A stretch of DNA of 64,000 nucleotides from assembly GCF_018310535.1 (NCBI RefSeq), contig NZ_CP074102.1:4836001-4900000 (forward strand). Reading direction: 5' to 3'. The position numbers and the translations under genes were made by a program. This DNA is from Streptomyces mirabilis (GTDB taxonomy: Bacteria > Actinomycetota > Actinomycetes > Streptomycetales > Streptomycetaceae). Below, piece after piece: positions 18,152 through 26,935 of this stretch (its first letter is position 1; every line of letters begins with the position of its first letter). The notes below the pieces were generated by a model. That model was not told where the DNA came from, searched no databases, and saw only the letters and a program-made list of their open reading frames with translations.

Positions 18152-18358
18152 ATGAAGCTGGCGAGATTCTCGCCGCCGACCGCCGCAGCGCTGCTCCTGG
18201 GACTGACGACCGTCATCGGTCCCGGCGTGGTCGACTCGTACGTGGCGTCGGACGTACCGTTGCCGATCGCGCACTTCGCGCACATGGTCGTGGACGCTCC
18301 GCACGGACACCTGTTCATCAGCGGCGGCGCCGGCACCGACGGAGGCCGAAGCCCTCGG
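18152..18358 (+). pseudogene. 5' remnant of a secreted YncE/Ig-repeat type protein
   Basis: ATG 18152 follows GGGGG. It begins a signal peptide (ARFSPPTAAALLLGLTT) and then DVPLPIAHFAHMVVDAPHGHLFISGG, which resembles the first blade of Streptomyces YncE-like repeat proteins. The match ends after about 65 residues and the frame runs into the tRNA-half copies at 18474. Inferred to have been truncated by an integration or deletion event. Confidence 0.5.
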
Positions 18359-18473
18359 GACCGTCCAGCACCCGCAGCTGAACCGACACGAGTCGGGGCG
18401 CCGCCGACCTCTTCAGGAACCCGCACGCACAGCCCGCCGGCCGTGCGTGCGGTGTGTCCGGGGCCTTTGCTGT

Positions 18474-18516
18474 TGCACCCCGGCAGGACTCGGACTTGCG
18501 ACCCCCGCTGTAGGAG
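18474..18516 (-). repeat. Degenerate tRNA-Arg 3'-half copy 1
   Basis: The sequence matches the anticodon-loop-to-3'-end segment of the tRNA-Arg gene at 53203-53275, with several substitutions (for example CTCGGACTTG in place of TTCGAACCTG). It has the same orientation as the intact tRNA. No 5' half is present. Confidence 0.65.
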
Positions 18517-18548
18517 TTCGCATGAGAACGACCTGGACGCCATGGGCC

Positions 18549-18637
18549 AAGGGCCGGCCCGGGGGGAAACCCCTCCCGAGTCGGCCCTTCTCGCTGTGCC
18601 CCCGGCAGGATTCGAACCTGCGACACCCGCTTGAGGG
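18549..18637 (-). repeat. tRNA-Arg 3'-half copy 2 with its terminator
   Basis: A GGCAGGATTCGAACCTGCG core (18597-18637) matches the tRNA 3' half until near the anticodon. It is flanked by a hairpin (AAGGGCCG 18549-18556 with CGGCCCTT 18582-18589) in the position of a tRNA terminator. Interpreted as an old attachment site. Confidence 0.75.
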
Positions 18638-18816
18638 GTTCGATCGCTGCGTGGGGCGACCTCACGGAACGGGCCCTTATGGCTGTCTGCCCCTGCGGGC
18701 AGAGTTGCCCTTGTCCGCCCTCGTTCAGCGCCGTTGGTGTCAACTGGTGATGTCGGCCGGACGATCTGTGCCCGCCGGGACCCGCCCGGTCCCGGCGCGG
18801 CGAGTGACCTGGTCGG

Positions 18817-20157
18817 CTAGCCGTTGACGCAGGCGTTTCCCGCCGCCGGGTTGAGCAGTCCGATGACGTTCACGGAGTTGCCGCAAGCGTTGACCGGGAT
18901 GTCCACCGGTACCTGCACCACATTGCCGGACAGCAGACCGCCCGAGCCTGTCGCGGTGCCCGCCGCTGTTGCTCCCTTTTGCTTGACGGTCAGGGTCGCG
19001 GGGCCCGGGGGATTCAGGCCAACCGTGGTGATCGCTTCGGGGCGGTTGACGTAGGTTCCCGCCTTGTCGGCGGTGACATTCACCGTGACCGTGCAGGACT
19101 TGTCGCCGGCGGCCAGGTCGCCGCCGGTCAGAGCGACGGACGAGCCCCCCGCCGCCGCGGAGACCGTGCCGTTGCCGCAGGTCGTCGACGCGTTGGGGGA
19201 CGGGGCCACGCTCACGCCCGCGGGCAGGCTGTCGGTGAGGGCGAAGTCGTTCTTCGCCGCCAGTTCACTGGTGTTGGTCACCGTCATGGTGAGCGTCGAG
19301 GTGCCGCCCTCGTCAATGGTGGCGGGACTGAACGACTTGTCCAGCTGCGGAGTCGCATCCAGGATCCGGATGTTGTCGAAGGCGTGGTCGTTGCCGTTCG
19401 ATCCTCCTTGCCCATTGAGCATCTTGATGCCCAACTGGGTGCCGTTGAACAGTACGGCTCTGTCGCCGGCGAACGACCCGGCCTTGAGCCCTCTCATTCC
19501 TCCGGGGTAGGGCTTGGATTTGGGGTCGGTACAGGGATTGATGGGGGTGGTGAAGGTCGGGATGTCCGGACCACTGCCGGTCAGATAGAACTTCAGCAGC
19601 GGATTCTCGAGTGCGCAATTATCCGCAGCTACGTCCACCGCGAAGGTGATGTAGCGATTCGGCTTCGCGATCGGGATCGGCTGCTCGGTCCGGAATTCCA
19701 CCCGGTCGGAGCCAGGGTTCACAGTGTCGCTGTACGCCGACACCGCGTGGTTGGTCGGCGGATTCATCCCGCCGACCTGCCCCAGCGCATTGGCCATGTC
19801 CTTCAAATACTGCACCCACCGGCAGTCAGGCTGATCAGCGCCAGTCTGGTTCAGGATGATGCCGTTGCACTGTCCGTGGTCAAGCCACGGTGGGTCGGCC
19901 GTGTACCTCTCGTTGAGCGGTGGAGCCCCAACGTAGTCCTCCAGGAAAGTCGGGGTGTCGCCTGTGTTGTTTTCGAAGTTCTCGACGAACACCGTGACCG
20001 GGGCCTGCGGGACTCCCGGGGTGCCGGATGCGCGAAGGGCGTCCACGCGCGCCGGATTTCCCAGGGCCTGGGCTTGAGCGGTCGCTAGAGCGCTCGTGAT
20101 CGCAAGTGCCATCAGGGCCACTGATGCGGTGCGCGTACACCAAGAAAGCTTCACCAC
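18817..20157 (-). CDS. Secreted protein with a DUF11/DUF7933-like domain and a C-terminal chaplin module
   Basis: About 446 aa from GTG 20157 (GAGGTG upstream; 20154 also possible), beginning with a signal peptide (LSWCTRTASVALMALAITSA). A roughly 240-residue N-terminal domain starts VTVFVENFENNTG and has several cysteines. Next comes a beta-sandwich repeat domain (LDKSFSPATIDEGGTSTLTM) of the DUF11/DUF7933 type. The last 45 residues are a chaplin domain: LLSGNVVQVPVDIPVNACGN, then NVIGLLNPAAGNACVNG, with the paired cysteines. Chaplins form amyloid-like surface films on aerial hyphae. Here a single module is joined to a large domain, and no sortase motif is seen. Confidence 0.88.
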   Translation of the reverse strand: MVKLSWCTRTASVALMALAITSALATAQAQALGNPARVDALRASGTPGVPQAPVTVFVENFENNTGDTPTFLEDYVGAPPLNERYTADPPWLDHGQCNGIILNQTGADQPDCRWVQYLKDMANALGQVGGMNPPTNHAVSAYSDTVNPGSDRVEFRTEQPIPIAKPNRYITFAVDVAADNCALENPLLKFYLTGSGPDIPTFTTPINPCTDPKSKPYPGGMRGLKAGSFAGDRAVLFNGTQLGIKMLNGQGGSNGNDHAFDNIRILDATPQLDKSFSPATIDEGGTSTLTMTVTNTSELAAKNDFALTDSLPAGVSVAPSPNASTTCGNGTVSAAAGGSSVALTGGDLAAGDKSCTVTVNVTADKAGTYVNRPEAITTVGLNPPGPATLTVKQKGATAAGTATGSGGLLSGNVVQVPVDIPVNACGNSVNVIGLLNPAAGNACVNG

Positions 20158-20526
20158 GGAAATTGCCGCCACCTCTTTTCCAATTGCCACGGCGTACAAG
20201 CAACAGCGGGCACGGGCTGAAATGAGGCGGCCCAGACCATTTACTATGCACTCCGAAAGGGCATGTCGCCGACATCCCAGCACATGCCGCCAAAAGAAGA
20301 CAACCGGCGAGCATGGCGACTGCATTTTTCACCGTATTGGTCGCACTCGGAGCCAATCCTGTAGGCGCATATCAGAATTTGATCCGGTGAATCTTATGGG
20401 TGTCGGTTAGACGGACGGCCCGATGTCCGCGCTCGCTTTCTCTGAGTTCGCCATACACGGGGAGACCCCTCGGACAGCAAGAACAAGGACGTCGCTCGGA
20501 CGTAGTGCATGGCACCGGAAGCGGCC
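20158..20526. other. Upstream region of the chaplin-fusion gene
   Basis: About 370 bp with lower GC than the coding DNA, probably containing the minus-strand promoter. Open frames here are extensions or shadows; no further gene is supported. Confidence 0.45.
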
Positions 20527-20616
20527 AAGGGCCGGCCCTGGAGGAAACCCCTCCTGAGCCGGCCCTTCTTGCTGTGCCCCTGGCGGGATTCGAACCTGCG
20601 ACACCCGCTCTAGGGA
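20527..20616 (-). repeat. tRNA-Arg 3'-half copy 3 with its terminator
   Basis: Hairpin arms AAGGGCCGGC (20527-20536) and GCCGGCCCTT (20558-20567) are followed by the tRNA-like core at 20575-20616, which has two substitutions in the acceptor/T-arm part. Same orientation as the intact tRNA. Confidence 0.75.
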
Positions 20617-20665
20617 TTCGATCCGGGTGCGCTCTGGCTGCTGCCGTCGACTGGTGCGACAAGTG

Positions 20666-20710
20666 GCCGGAGGGCCGAAGACTGCAAGGAACAGTCTTCG
20701 GCCCTCCGGC
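20666..20710. terminator. Strong bidirectional terminator
   Basis: A perfect 18-bp stem (20666-20683 with 20693-20710) with a 9-base loop. It lies downstream of the minus-strand gene at 20793-21182 and beside tRNA-half copy 3. Confidence 0.85.
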
Positions 20711-20792
20711 TGGGTGTAGCGGCCGTGCCGGCTGTGACGACGGGTGGCAGAGGGTGTGGGCCTCCGCGTCAGAGCACAGCCTCCAAGGCGGG

Positions 20793-21182
20793 TCAGTGGT
20801 GGCCGAGGTAGCGGTCCTGATCCCGGTGCTGGTCGCCGTACCAGCCGTGGCGCCCGCCCCGGTCCTGGTCCCGGTCCCGGTCGTGGCCCCGGTCCCAGCC
20901 CCAGCCCCGGTCCCGGTCCCGGTCCCGGTCGTGGCCCCGATCCCGGTCCCGGTCCCGGTCGTGGCCCCGGTCCCAGCCCCAGCCCCAGCCCCGGCCCCGG
21001 TCCCGGTCGCCGAAGTGGCCGTCGTGGTCGTGGTCGCTCCTGTGACTGTGCGAGTAACCCCTCCCGTTGTCGCGGTCGTGGCCGGCTCCGGCGGCCAGAG
21101 CCGGCATGGCGGCCGCGCCGACGAGTGCGCCCGAAGCCACACAGGTGGCGATCAGGCGGATCGTCGTACGAGAAACAGACAT
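20793..21182 (-). CDS. Small secreted His/Asp/Arg/Gly repeat protein
   Basis: 129 aa. Signal peptide MSVSRTTIRLIATCVASGAL with an Ala-x-Ala site near residue 31; GAGGTGA precedes the ATG. The mature part is low complexity: iterated RDRDRDRGHD and GWGWDRGHD units rich in His, Asp and Arg, encoded by CGGTCC-like tandem DNA. Possible roles are metal binding or matrix association; neither can be shown. Such low-complexity secreted proteins are common in Streptomyces. Confidence 0.7.
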   Translation of the reverse strand: MSVSRTTIRLIATCVASGALVGAAAMPALAAGAGHDRDNGRGYSHSHRSDHDHDGHFGDRDRGRGWGWGWDRGHDRDRDRDRGHDRDRDRDRGWGWDRGHDRDRDQDRGGRHGWYGDQHRDQDRYLGHH

Positions 21183-21603
21183 GAATCTGTCACCTCACGT
21201 TCGTGCACACCGACCCTGGTCGGGGCCGGGCGTGCAATCCGTAATTCCCGGCTCGGTGCCGAGGCCCACACTGTGGCCCTCCACTGCGACACCAGACCAA
21301 GGAAACGATTCGCGTTACAAAGTGCAGATATATCCGTAACTCTCCCTTGTATGGGCCATTGACGCTGGGGAGGGGACTCGGTGTCGGCTCTGTCCTGGCT
21401 TGGAATCACGCTGAGAGCAGGAAAAAGGGCAGCTGACAGTCCGTGACACTCTTGGCTGTCTCGCTGCCTCAACTCCTTCGAACGGCCCAATGGCTTCAGT
21501 AACGACGGGAGGCCTCTGTTCGGGGGACCCGTTGTGGTCCGCGGCGACCGGTCGATCGGCAGCAGGGTGTCGGGTGAGCCGGTCGTCAGACCTGTATGCA
21601 AAT
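21183..21603. other. Intergenic stretch
   Basis: About 420 bp of mixed composition, containing the promoter side of the repeat protein. No gene, repeat or site can be supported. Confidence 0.45.
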
Positions 21604-21680
21604 GGGCACCTACGGCGATCCGTAGGTGCCCTTCTCGCTGTGCCCCCGGCAGGATTCGAACCTGTGACACCCGCCAGGAG
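21604..21680 (-). repeat. tRNA-Arg 3'-half copy 4 with a different terminator
   Basis: The hairpin GGGCACCTACGG/CCGTAGGTGCCC (21604-21631, 4-base loop) precedes a tRNA-like core (21641-21680) with one T-arm substitution; the match is lost before the anticodon. The terminator is unrelated to that of copies 2, 3 and 6, as expected if the segments came from different hosts. Confidence 0.75.
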
Positions 21681-21937
21681 TGGGATCGAATCCTTGCCAG
21701 GTGGTGTCCGGCGCTGCTGCGTGGTGCTGTTTCACCTGGTCGGCACCACGCGGCTTCGTGCTCGATCCCGCGCATCACGCCATGTGTCGGACAGTCCGCT
21801 CACGCATCGGGCACGCGCGAAGGCCCGTTCGACCGCACGAGGTGACCTGGGAAGTCGCCGCAGTGGCTCATTACGCCATGCGCGGCACGTCGGCCCGCCC
21901 CGTCTGCGATTCAAGGCCCTTTGTCCGGGGAGCGTCG

Positions 21938-22063
21938 GGTGGCCGTCCGGAGGAGGCGATGCTGAAGTCGTCGGGCCTGGCCCGCCACGAGGACGTCGCG
22001 GTGCGGTACCTGCCGGTGACGGGGTCGCTGAACGTCTGCGGTGACTGGTACCACATGGTCGAC
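21938..22063 (+). pseudogene. Fragment of a SpoIIE/PP2C-type phosphatase
   Basis: The plus strand encodes HEDVAVRYLPVTGSLNVCGDWYHMVD, closely resembling the start of SpoIIE-type phosphatase domains (usually VGGDWYD). Neither the N-terminal sensor region nor the rest of the catalytic domain is present. Inferred remnant. Confidence 0.5.
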
Positions 22064-22173
22064 CCGGTCAGGTTGCTGATGTACACCCGCCTTCGGGGAC
22101 TCAGTCGGCTGATCGAACCCGCCCGGGGTCTGGGACGGACGGAAAGAGGGGGACGACTGCACGTCATGACGCG

Positions 22174-23865
22174 TCAGAAGGGGCCGTGGAGACTGCCGAG
22201 TCTGTCGGTCAGGCGCAGGTTCTCGGAGTAGTCGACGGGACACGCGATCACGGAAACCGTGTCGTCGTCGAGGGCGCGGCGCAGTACGGGCAGCAGCTGG
22301 TCGGCGGCTTCGATCGCGTAGCCGCGTGCGCCGAAGCTTGCGGCGTAGGCGACCAGGTCCGGGTTGGTGAACCGGGTGTGGCTGTGGCGGCCGAGTTCGA
22401 GTTCCATCTTCCAGGTGATCAGGCCGTATTCCTGGTCCACCAGGACGAGGACGACCAGCGGGACGCGCTCGCGGACGGCGGTCTCCAGTTCCTGGGAGTT
22501 CATCAGGAACGAGCCGTCGCCCATCATCGCCAGGACTCGCCGGTCCGGCCGGGCCAGCTTGGCGGCGATGGCACCCGGCAGCGCGAAGCCCATGGTGGAC
22601 AGGCCGTTGGAGACCAGGCAGGTGTCCGGTTCGTAGGTCGGGTAGAGGCGGGCCATCCACATCTTTCCGGCGCCGGTGTCGGCGAGCACGATGTCGTGGC
22701 GGTCCAGCGCGGTGCGGACATCGTGCACCACGCGCTGCGGCACCAGAGGGAAAGCGTCGTTGTCGCGTCCGTACTGGAGTTCTTCGTCGAGCAGTGTACG
22801 GATCTTCTCGCTGCTTCCCGAGTCGTAGGTGAGTCCGTCGGGCAGTGCTGCGGCAAGCGCGTCCAGGGCCTGTGAGGGGTCCCCTTTGACGCCCACTGCC
22901 ACCGGGTAGTGGGCGTCGACCTCAGCGGGGAAGCGGTGCACGTGAAGGATCCGCTTGTCGCCGTTCGGGTTGATCTTGGCCGGGTCGAACTCCTGGATCT
23001 CGTAGCCCACGCAGATCAGTACGTCGGCCGCGTCGAAGCCGAAGTTGCCGTAGTCGTGGCGCATGAAGCCGACCGTGCCGAGGGCGTTCGGGTGGTCGTC
23101 GGGGAAGACGCCCTTGCCGTGGAACGTGGTCGCGACCGGGATGTCCAGCCGTTCGGCGAACCGCACCAGGGCGGCCGAGGCCCCGGCTCTGGCGGCGCCG
23201 TGGCCCGCCAGCACCACGGGGTGCCGCGCGGCGGTGAGCACCTCGACCGCCCGCGCGATCTGGGAGGGGGACGGCGCGTCGGCGCGCACCGCATCGATCT
23301 GCAGGGGTGCCAGCGGCTCGGTGGGACGCTCCGCTTCGATGTCCTCCGGCACCGCCAGGAACACGGCGCCGGGACGCTCGCTCTGGGCGGTCTTGAACGC
23401 CTTGCGCGTCATCTCCGGCACCGCGTCCGGACACTCGATCTGGGCTGCCCACTGGGTGACGGGAGCGAACATGGACACCAGGTCGATGATCTGGTGTGAC
23501 TCCTTGTGGATGCGCCGCAGGGACCCCTGGGCGGCCAGGGCCACCATCGGCGCGCTGTTGGTCATGGCGTCCGCGGTACCGAGGAGCAGATTGATCGCGC
23601 CGGGTCCCAGCGTGGCTGAGCACACCCCGGCGCGGCCGGTCAGCCGCCCGTAGATCTCCGCCATGAACGAGGCAGCCTGCTCGTGGCGCACCAGGACGTA
23701 CCGGATCCCGGAGCCGTTCAGCGCGTCGACGAACCGGATGTTCTCCTCGCCGGGGATTCCGAAGACGTACTCCACGCCTTCGGCCCGCAGACAGCGCACC
23801 AACAGGTGCGCGACGTCCTCCACCGCTGCCGTGGTCCGCGCATCGGTCGATCCTTCGGTACCCAT
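22174..23865 (-). CDS. Thiamine-diphosphate enzyme, acetolactate synthase large-subunit type
   Basis: 563 aa. The N-terminal domain has YVFGIPGEEN and the catalytic glutamate region RHEQAASFMAEIYGR. The central domain follows. The C-terminal domain has the diphosphate/Mg motif GDGSFLMNSQELET. Length and motifs fit an acetolactate synthase/pyruvate oxidase-type enzyme. No small regulatory subunit gene is nearby, so a catabolic AlsS-like enzyme or another 2-oxoacid ligase is more likely than the biosynthetic IlvB. It is divergent from the flavodoxin-like gene. No strong ribosome site was seen before ATG 23865. Confidence 0.85.
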   Translation of the reverse strand: MGTEGSTDARTTAAVEDVAHLLVRCLRAEGVEYVFGIPGEENIRFVDALNGSGIRYVLVRHEQAASFMAEIYGRLTGRAGVCSATLGPGAINLLLGTADAMTNSAPMVALAAQGSLRRIHKESHQIIDLVSMFAPVTQWAAQIECPDAVPEMTRKAFKTAQSERPGAVFLAVPEDIEAERPTEPLAPLQIDAVRADAPSPSQIARAVEVLTAARHPVVLAGHGAARAGASAALVRFAERLDIPVATTFHGKGVFPDDHPNALGTVGFMRHDYGNFGFDAADVLICVGYEIQEFDPAKINPNGDKRILHVHRFPAEVDAHYPVAVGVKGDPSQALDALAAALPDGLTYDSGSSEKIRTLLDEELQYGRDNDAFPLVPQRVVHDVRTALDRHDIVLADTGAGKMWMARLYPTYEPDTCLVSNGLSTMGFALPGAIAAKLARPDRRVLAMMGDGSFLMNSQELETAVRERVPLVVLVLVDQEYGLITWKMELELGRHSHTRFTNPDLVAYAASFGARGYAIEAADQLLPVLRRALDDDTVSVIACPVDYSENLRLTDRLGSLHGPF

Positions 23866-24061
23866 GAGACGAACGTAGGCACGCTCCGCCGGCCCCGGCC
23901 ACTCATCAGCAGCCGAGCGAGGCGGCCGTTCGGGTACCTACGTCCCCACCTCGCCCGGGCTGTTCGGATGAGTTGTGGTGGCGGCTGCCAGGGACGGCCC
24001 GCACGCTGGACACGGAATCGCCGCCGCGCGCCGCGTGGCGCAAGGGCTCTGGGAGGACCGT

Positions 24062-24799
24062 GTGACTACTTCGTCGCCCGCTACCGACGCGCCGCCGGCC
24101 CGGTACGACGACTTGCGGGCGCTGGTGATCAACTGCACCCTCAAGCGCTCGCCGGAGACGAGTAACACTCAGGGGTTGATCGACCGGTGCACCGCCATCC
24201 TGGACGCGCAGGGAGTGCACGTGGATGTCGTACGGGCGGTGGACCACGACATCGCCACCGGTGTGTGGCCCGACATGACGGAGCACGGCTGGGAGACGGA
24301 CGTCTGGCCGGACCTGTACCAGCAGGTCATGGAGGCCGACATTCTCGTGCTGGCCGGCCCCATCTGGCTGGGCGACAACAGCTCGGTGATGAAGCAGGTG
24401 ATCGAACGCCTCTACTCCTGCTCCAGCCTGCTCAACGACGCCGGCCAGTACTCCTATTACGGCCGTGTCGGCGGATGCCTGATCACCGGCAACGAGGACG
24501 GAGTCAAGCACTGCGCCATGAACGTGCTCTACAGCCTCCAGCATCTGGGCTACACCATCCCACCCCAGGCCGACGCCGGATGGATCGGTGAGGCGGGTCC
24601 CGGCCCCTCGTACCTCGATCCCGGCTCGGGCGGTCCGGAGAACGACTTCACCAACCGCAACACCACCTTCATGACCTGGAACCTGCTGCATCTGGCCCGG
24701 GCGTTGAAGGACCTGGGTGGCATCCCGGCCTACGGCAACCAGCGCACCGCCTGGGACGCCGGCTGCCGCCGCGACTACGAGAACCCCGAGCACCGCTAG
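24062..24799 (+). CDS. Flavodoxin-like NAD(P)H-dependent FMN reductase
   Basis: 245 aa. GTG 24062 with GGGAGGA upstream. The Rossmann-like start LRALVINCTLKRSPETSNT carries the phosphate-binding loop of the FMN reductase/flavodoxin-2 group, followed by ADILVLAGPIWLGDNSSVMK and GGCLITGNEDG. It probably reduces quinones, flavins or aromatic compounds using NAD(P)H. It is divergently transcribed from the thiamine-diphosphate enzyme, so a shared promoter region is likely. Confidence 0.82.
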   Translation: MTTSSPATDAPPARYDDLRALVINCTLKRSPETSNTQGLIDRCTAILDAQGVHVDVVRAVDHDIATGVWPDMTEHGWETDVWPDLYQQVMEADILVLAGPIWLGDNSSVMKQVIERLYSCSSLLNDAGQYSYYGRVGGCLITGNEDGVKHCAMNVLYSLQHLGYTIPPQADAGWIGEAGPGPSYLDPGSGGPENDFTNRNTTFMTWNLLHLARALKDLGGIPAYGNQRTAWDAGCRRDYENPEHR

Positions 24800-24853
24800 G
24801 GATTCACGCGTTCGGTCTCCTGGCGGTGTGCCGGGCACGTCGATGTGAGGGAC

Positions 24854-25297
24854 TCAGCGGTGGTGGCCTCCGAAGACGACCAGACGCAGCAAGGTGAAGC
24901 GCACCACCGTCACCAGGGCGAAGCTCGGTACCAGCACCAGGGTCTCGTGTGCGGGTGAGGCGGTGGGCCGGTAGTGGCGGAAGAGCAGGACTGCTCCGGA
25001 CGTGACCAGGTACGCCAGGACGAACAAGACGCCCGCCGCCAGGTGCGCCTGGACGGCACGGACCGGAGAGCCGCGGAAGGTCAGCCGCCGGTTCGCCTCG
25101 GTGTTGAGGACGGTGACGACGCTGAGGGAGGCCAGATTGGCCACGAGAGGAGGCGACCAGTGGCGCAGCACCCAGTACAGCAGGGCCTGACCCGCCGTGG
25201 AGGCGATGCCGATCATGGCGAACCAGCCAACCTGCCTGGTCAGGGTGGCGCGGCCGGGTCGGTCGGAGGCGCCGTGCCCTGCGCTGAGGCGTCGCAC
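24854..25297 (-). CDS. GtrA family membrane protein
   Basis: About 148 aa from GTG 25297; the frame opens at 25387 and the start is uncertain. Four transmembrane helices with RQVGWFAMIGIASTAGQALLY and LNTEANRRLTFRG, the GtrA signature. GtrA proteins are thought to assist transfer of lipid-linked sugars in envelope glycan synthesis. No glycosyltransferase partner lies next to it here. Confidence 0.75.
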   Translation of the reverse strand: MRRLSAGHGASDRPGRATLTRQVGWFAMIGIASTAGQALLYWVLRHWSPPLVANLASLSVVTVLNTEANRRLTFRGSPVRAVQAHLAAGVLFVLAYLVTSGAVLLFRHYRPTASPAHETLVLVPSFALVTVVRFTLLRLVVFGGHHR

Positions 25298-25508
25298 CTG
25301 TCCATCATGAGCCGGGACCCGGGGACCCGGGGGACCACTTGAAGCAGTTCTTCGACCGTTCGGCCGGTGACAGACACCCGCATGCACCTCAGGGCCGGAC
25401 AGCCGCCCTGGCCTGTGTCAGCTTGTGAGTGTCCTGTTCGTCAGGCACAGGTCGCGGCATGGGATCGCCCCGTCATGGGGGCTGCTCGGCGACTGGAGGA
25501 GACGGCCG

Positions 25509-26933
25509 ATGAAAAGTGGTGGACGGCCGTCGGGGCCGGCTCCATCCGATGAGTCGCAACGTCGGGGATCGGACGGAGACCGCACGCGGGCGTGGCGTGA
25601 GCGCGTGGAGGCTGCTCTGGCGGCTGCCACCACGCGAACCCGGGCGGCGGCGCGGCGCATCGGCCGGACGCCCCCGCCGCCGGGTCCGTTCCGCCCCGGG
25701 TTCTGGCGCAGTCCGATTCGCGGGCCCTGGCTGACCTCGGTGTTCGGCCTGGTGCTGCTGATCGGCATCCCGCTGCTGTTCATCACCGGACTGCTCTCCT
25801 ACGCCGCCTACAACCCCGGGCTGAGCCCCCTCAACGACGAGACCCCGGACAAGGGCGTACTGGGTTTCTACCTCTTCAGTTGGCCCACGCACCCGTACTG
25901 GCTCTACCGACTGCTCCAGGGCGTGCACGTGACGCTGGGTGTGGTCCTGGTGCCGGTGCTGCTGGCCAAGTTGTGGTCGGTGATCCCGAAGCTGTTCGAG
26001 TGGCTGCCGGTGCGCTCCGTCGCCCATGGCCTGGAGCGGCTGTCCTTGCTGACGCTGGTCGGCGGGGTCATCTTCGAGTTCGTCACCGGCATCTTCAACA
26101 TCCAGCTCTACTACGTCTTCCCGGGCTCGTTCTACCGCCTGCACTTCTACGGCGCCTGGGTGTTCATCGCCGCCTTCGTCGTCCACGTGTGCCTCAGACT
26201 CGGCCGGATGACCCGGGCCCTGCGCTCTCGCAGCCCGGGCGCCGAACTGCGCACCGACCTCGCCCACACCTTGCCCGAACCACCCGACCCCGACGGCCTG
26301 GTGGCAGCCGCTCCCGCCCCGCCGACGATGACGCGCCGCGGCGCGGTGGGCATGGTGGGAGCGGGATCGCTGCTCCTGCTCGCCGTGACCGCCGGCCAGA
26401 GCATCGGCGGCCGGCTGCGCGGCACCGCTCTCCTCGCACCGCACAACCGCGATCCGGGCAGCGGCCCCAGCAGCTTCCAGATCAACAAGACGGCGGCGGC
26501 CGTCGGCGTCACGCCCGCGCTCGTCGGACCGGATTGGCGACTGGAGATCCACGGACGCGGAGAGCCACTGATCTTCACCCGCGAGCAGCTCCTGGCGATG
26601 CCCCGGCATGCCGCCGCACTGCCGATCGCCTGCGTGGAGGGATGGTCAACCGACGACCAGCACTGGAGCGGCCTCCGGCTGGTCGACCTCGCCGCCATGG
26701 CCGGCATGTCCGCCGCCGGAAGCGTTCTGGTCGAATCCATCCAACCCCCCGGCCCCTTCACCAGGGTGGTGTTGCGGGGCAATCAGATCCGCGACCCCCG
26801 AGCACTGCTCGCCCTCCGCGTCAACGGCGCGGACCTCTCACTCGACCACGGCTACCCGGCCCGCATCATCGTCCCGGCCAACCCCGGCGTGAACAACACC
26901 AAGTGGGTCCACCGGCTCACCTTCAGGGCGTGA
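25509..26933 (+). CDS. Membrane molybdopterin oxidoreductase with a b-type cytochrome-like N-terminus
   Basis: 474 aa. ATG 25509 follows GGAGGAGA. After a basic N-terminal tail there are four helices (about 76-100, 137-158, 178-200, 214-230) with histidines H140, H212 and H226 placed as in di-heme b cytochromes. A second TMTRRGAVG plus hydrophobic segment (273-296), resembling an internal Tat-type signal, leads to a sulfite-oxidase-type molybdopterin domain with IACVEGWS (C375 as Mo ligand). This suggests a periplasmic-side molybdoenzyme passing electrons through a heme domain in one polypeptide. Substrate unknown. The next gene starts two bases later. Confidence 0.82.
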   Translation: MKSGGRPSGPAPSDESQRRGSDGDRTRAWRERVEAALAAATTRTRAAARRIGRTPPPPGPFRPGFWRSPIRGPWLTSVFGLVLLIGIPLLFITGLLSYAAYNPGLSPLNDETPDKGVLGFYLFSWPTHPYWLYRLLQGVHVTLGVVLVPVLLAKLWSVIPKLFEWLPVRSVAHGLERLSLLTLVGGVIFEFVTGIFNIQLYYVFPGSFYRLHFYGAWVFIAAFVVHVCLRLGRMTRALRSRSPGAELRTDLAHTLPEPPDPDGLVAAAPAPPTMTRRGAVGMVGAGSLLLLAVTAGQSIGGRLRGTALLAPHNRDPGSGPSSFQINKTAAAVGVTPALVGPDWRLEIHGRGEPLIFTREQLLAMPRHAAALPIACVEGWSTDDQHWSGLRLVDLAAMAGMSAAGSVLVESIQPPGPFTRVVLRGNQIRDPRALLALRVNGADLSLDHGYPARIIVPANPGVNNTKWVHRLTFRA

Positions 26934-26935
26934 CC

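Noticed and set aside
20793..21182. Repetitive DNA as a CRISPR array
   Set aside because: The repeats are short coding repeats without unique spacers; no cas gene is present anywhere in the window.
22174..23865. Biosynthetic IlvB acetolactate synthase
   Set aside because: No IlvN or IlvC gene is adjacent and the gene lies in an accessory interval; a catabolic or specialised enzyme fits better.
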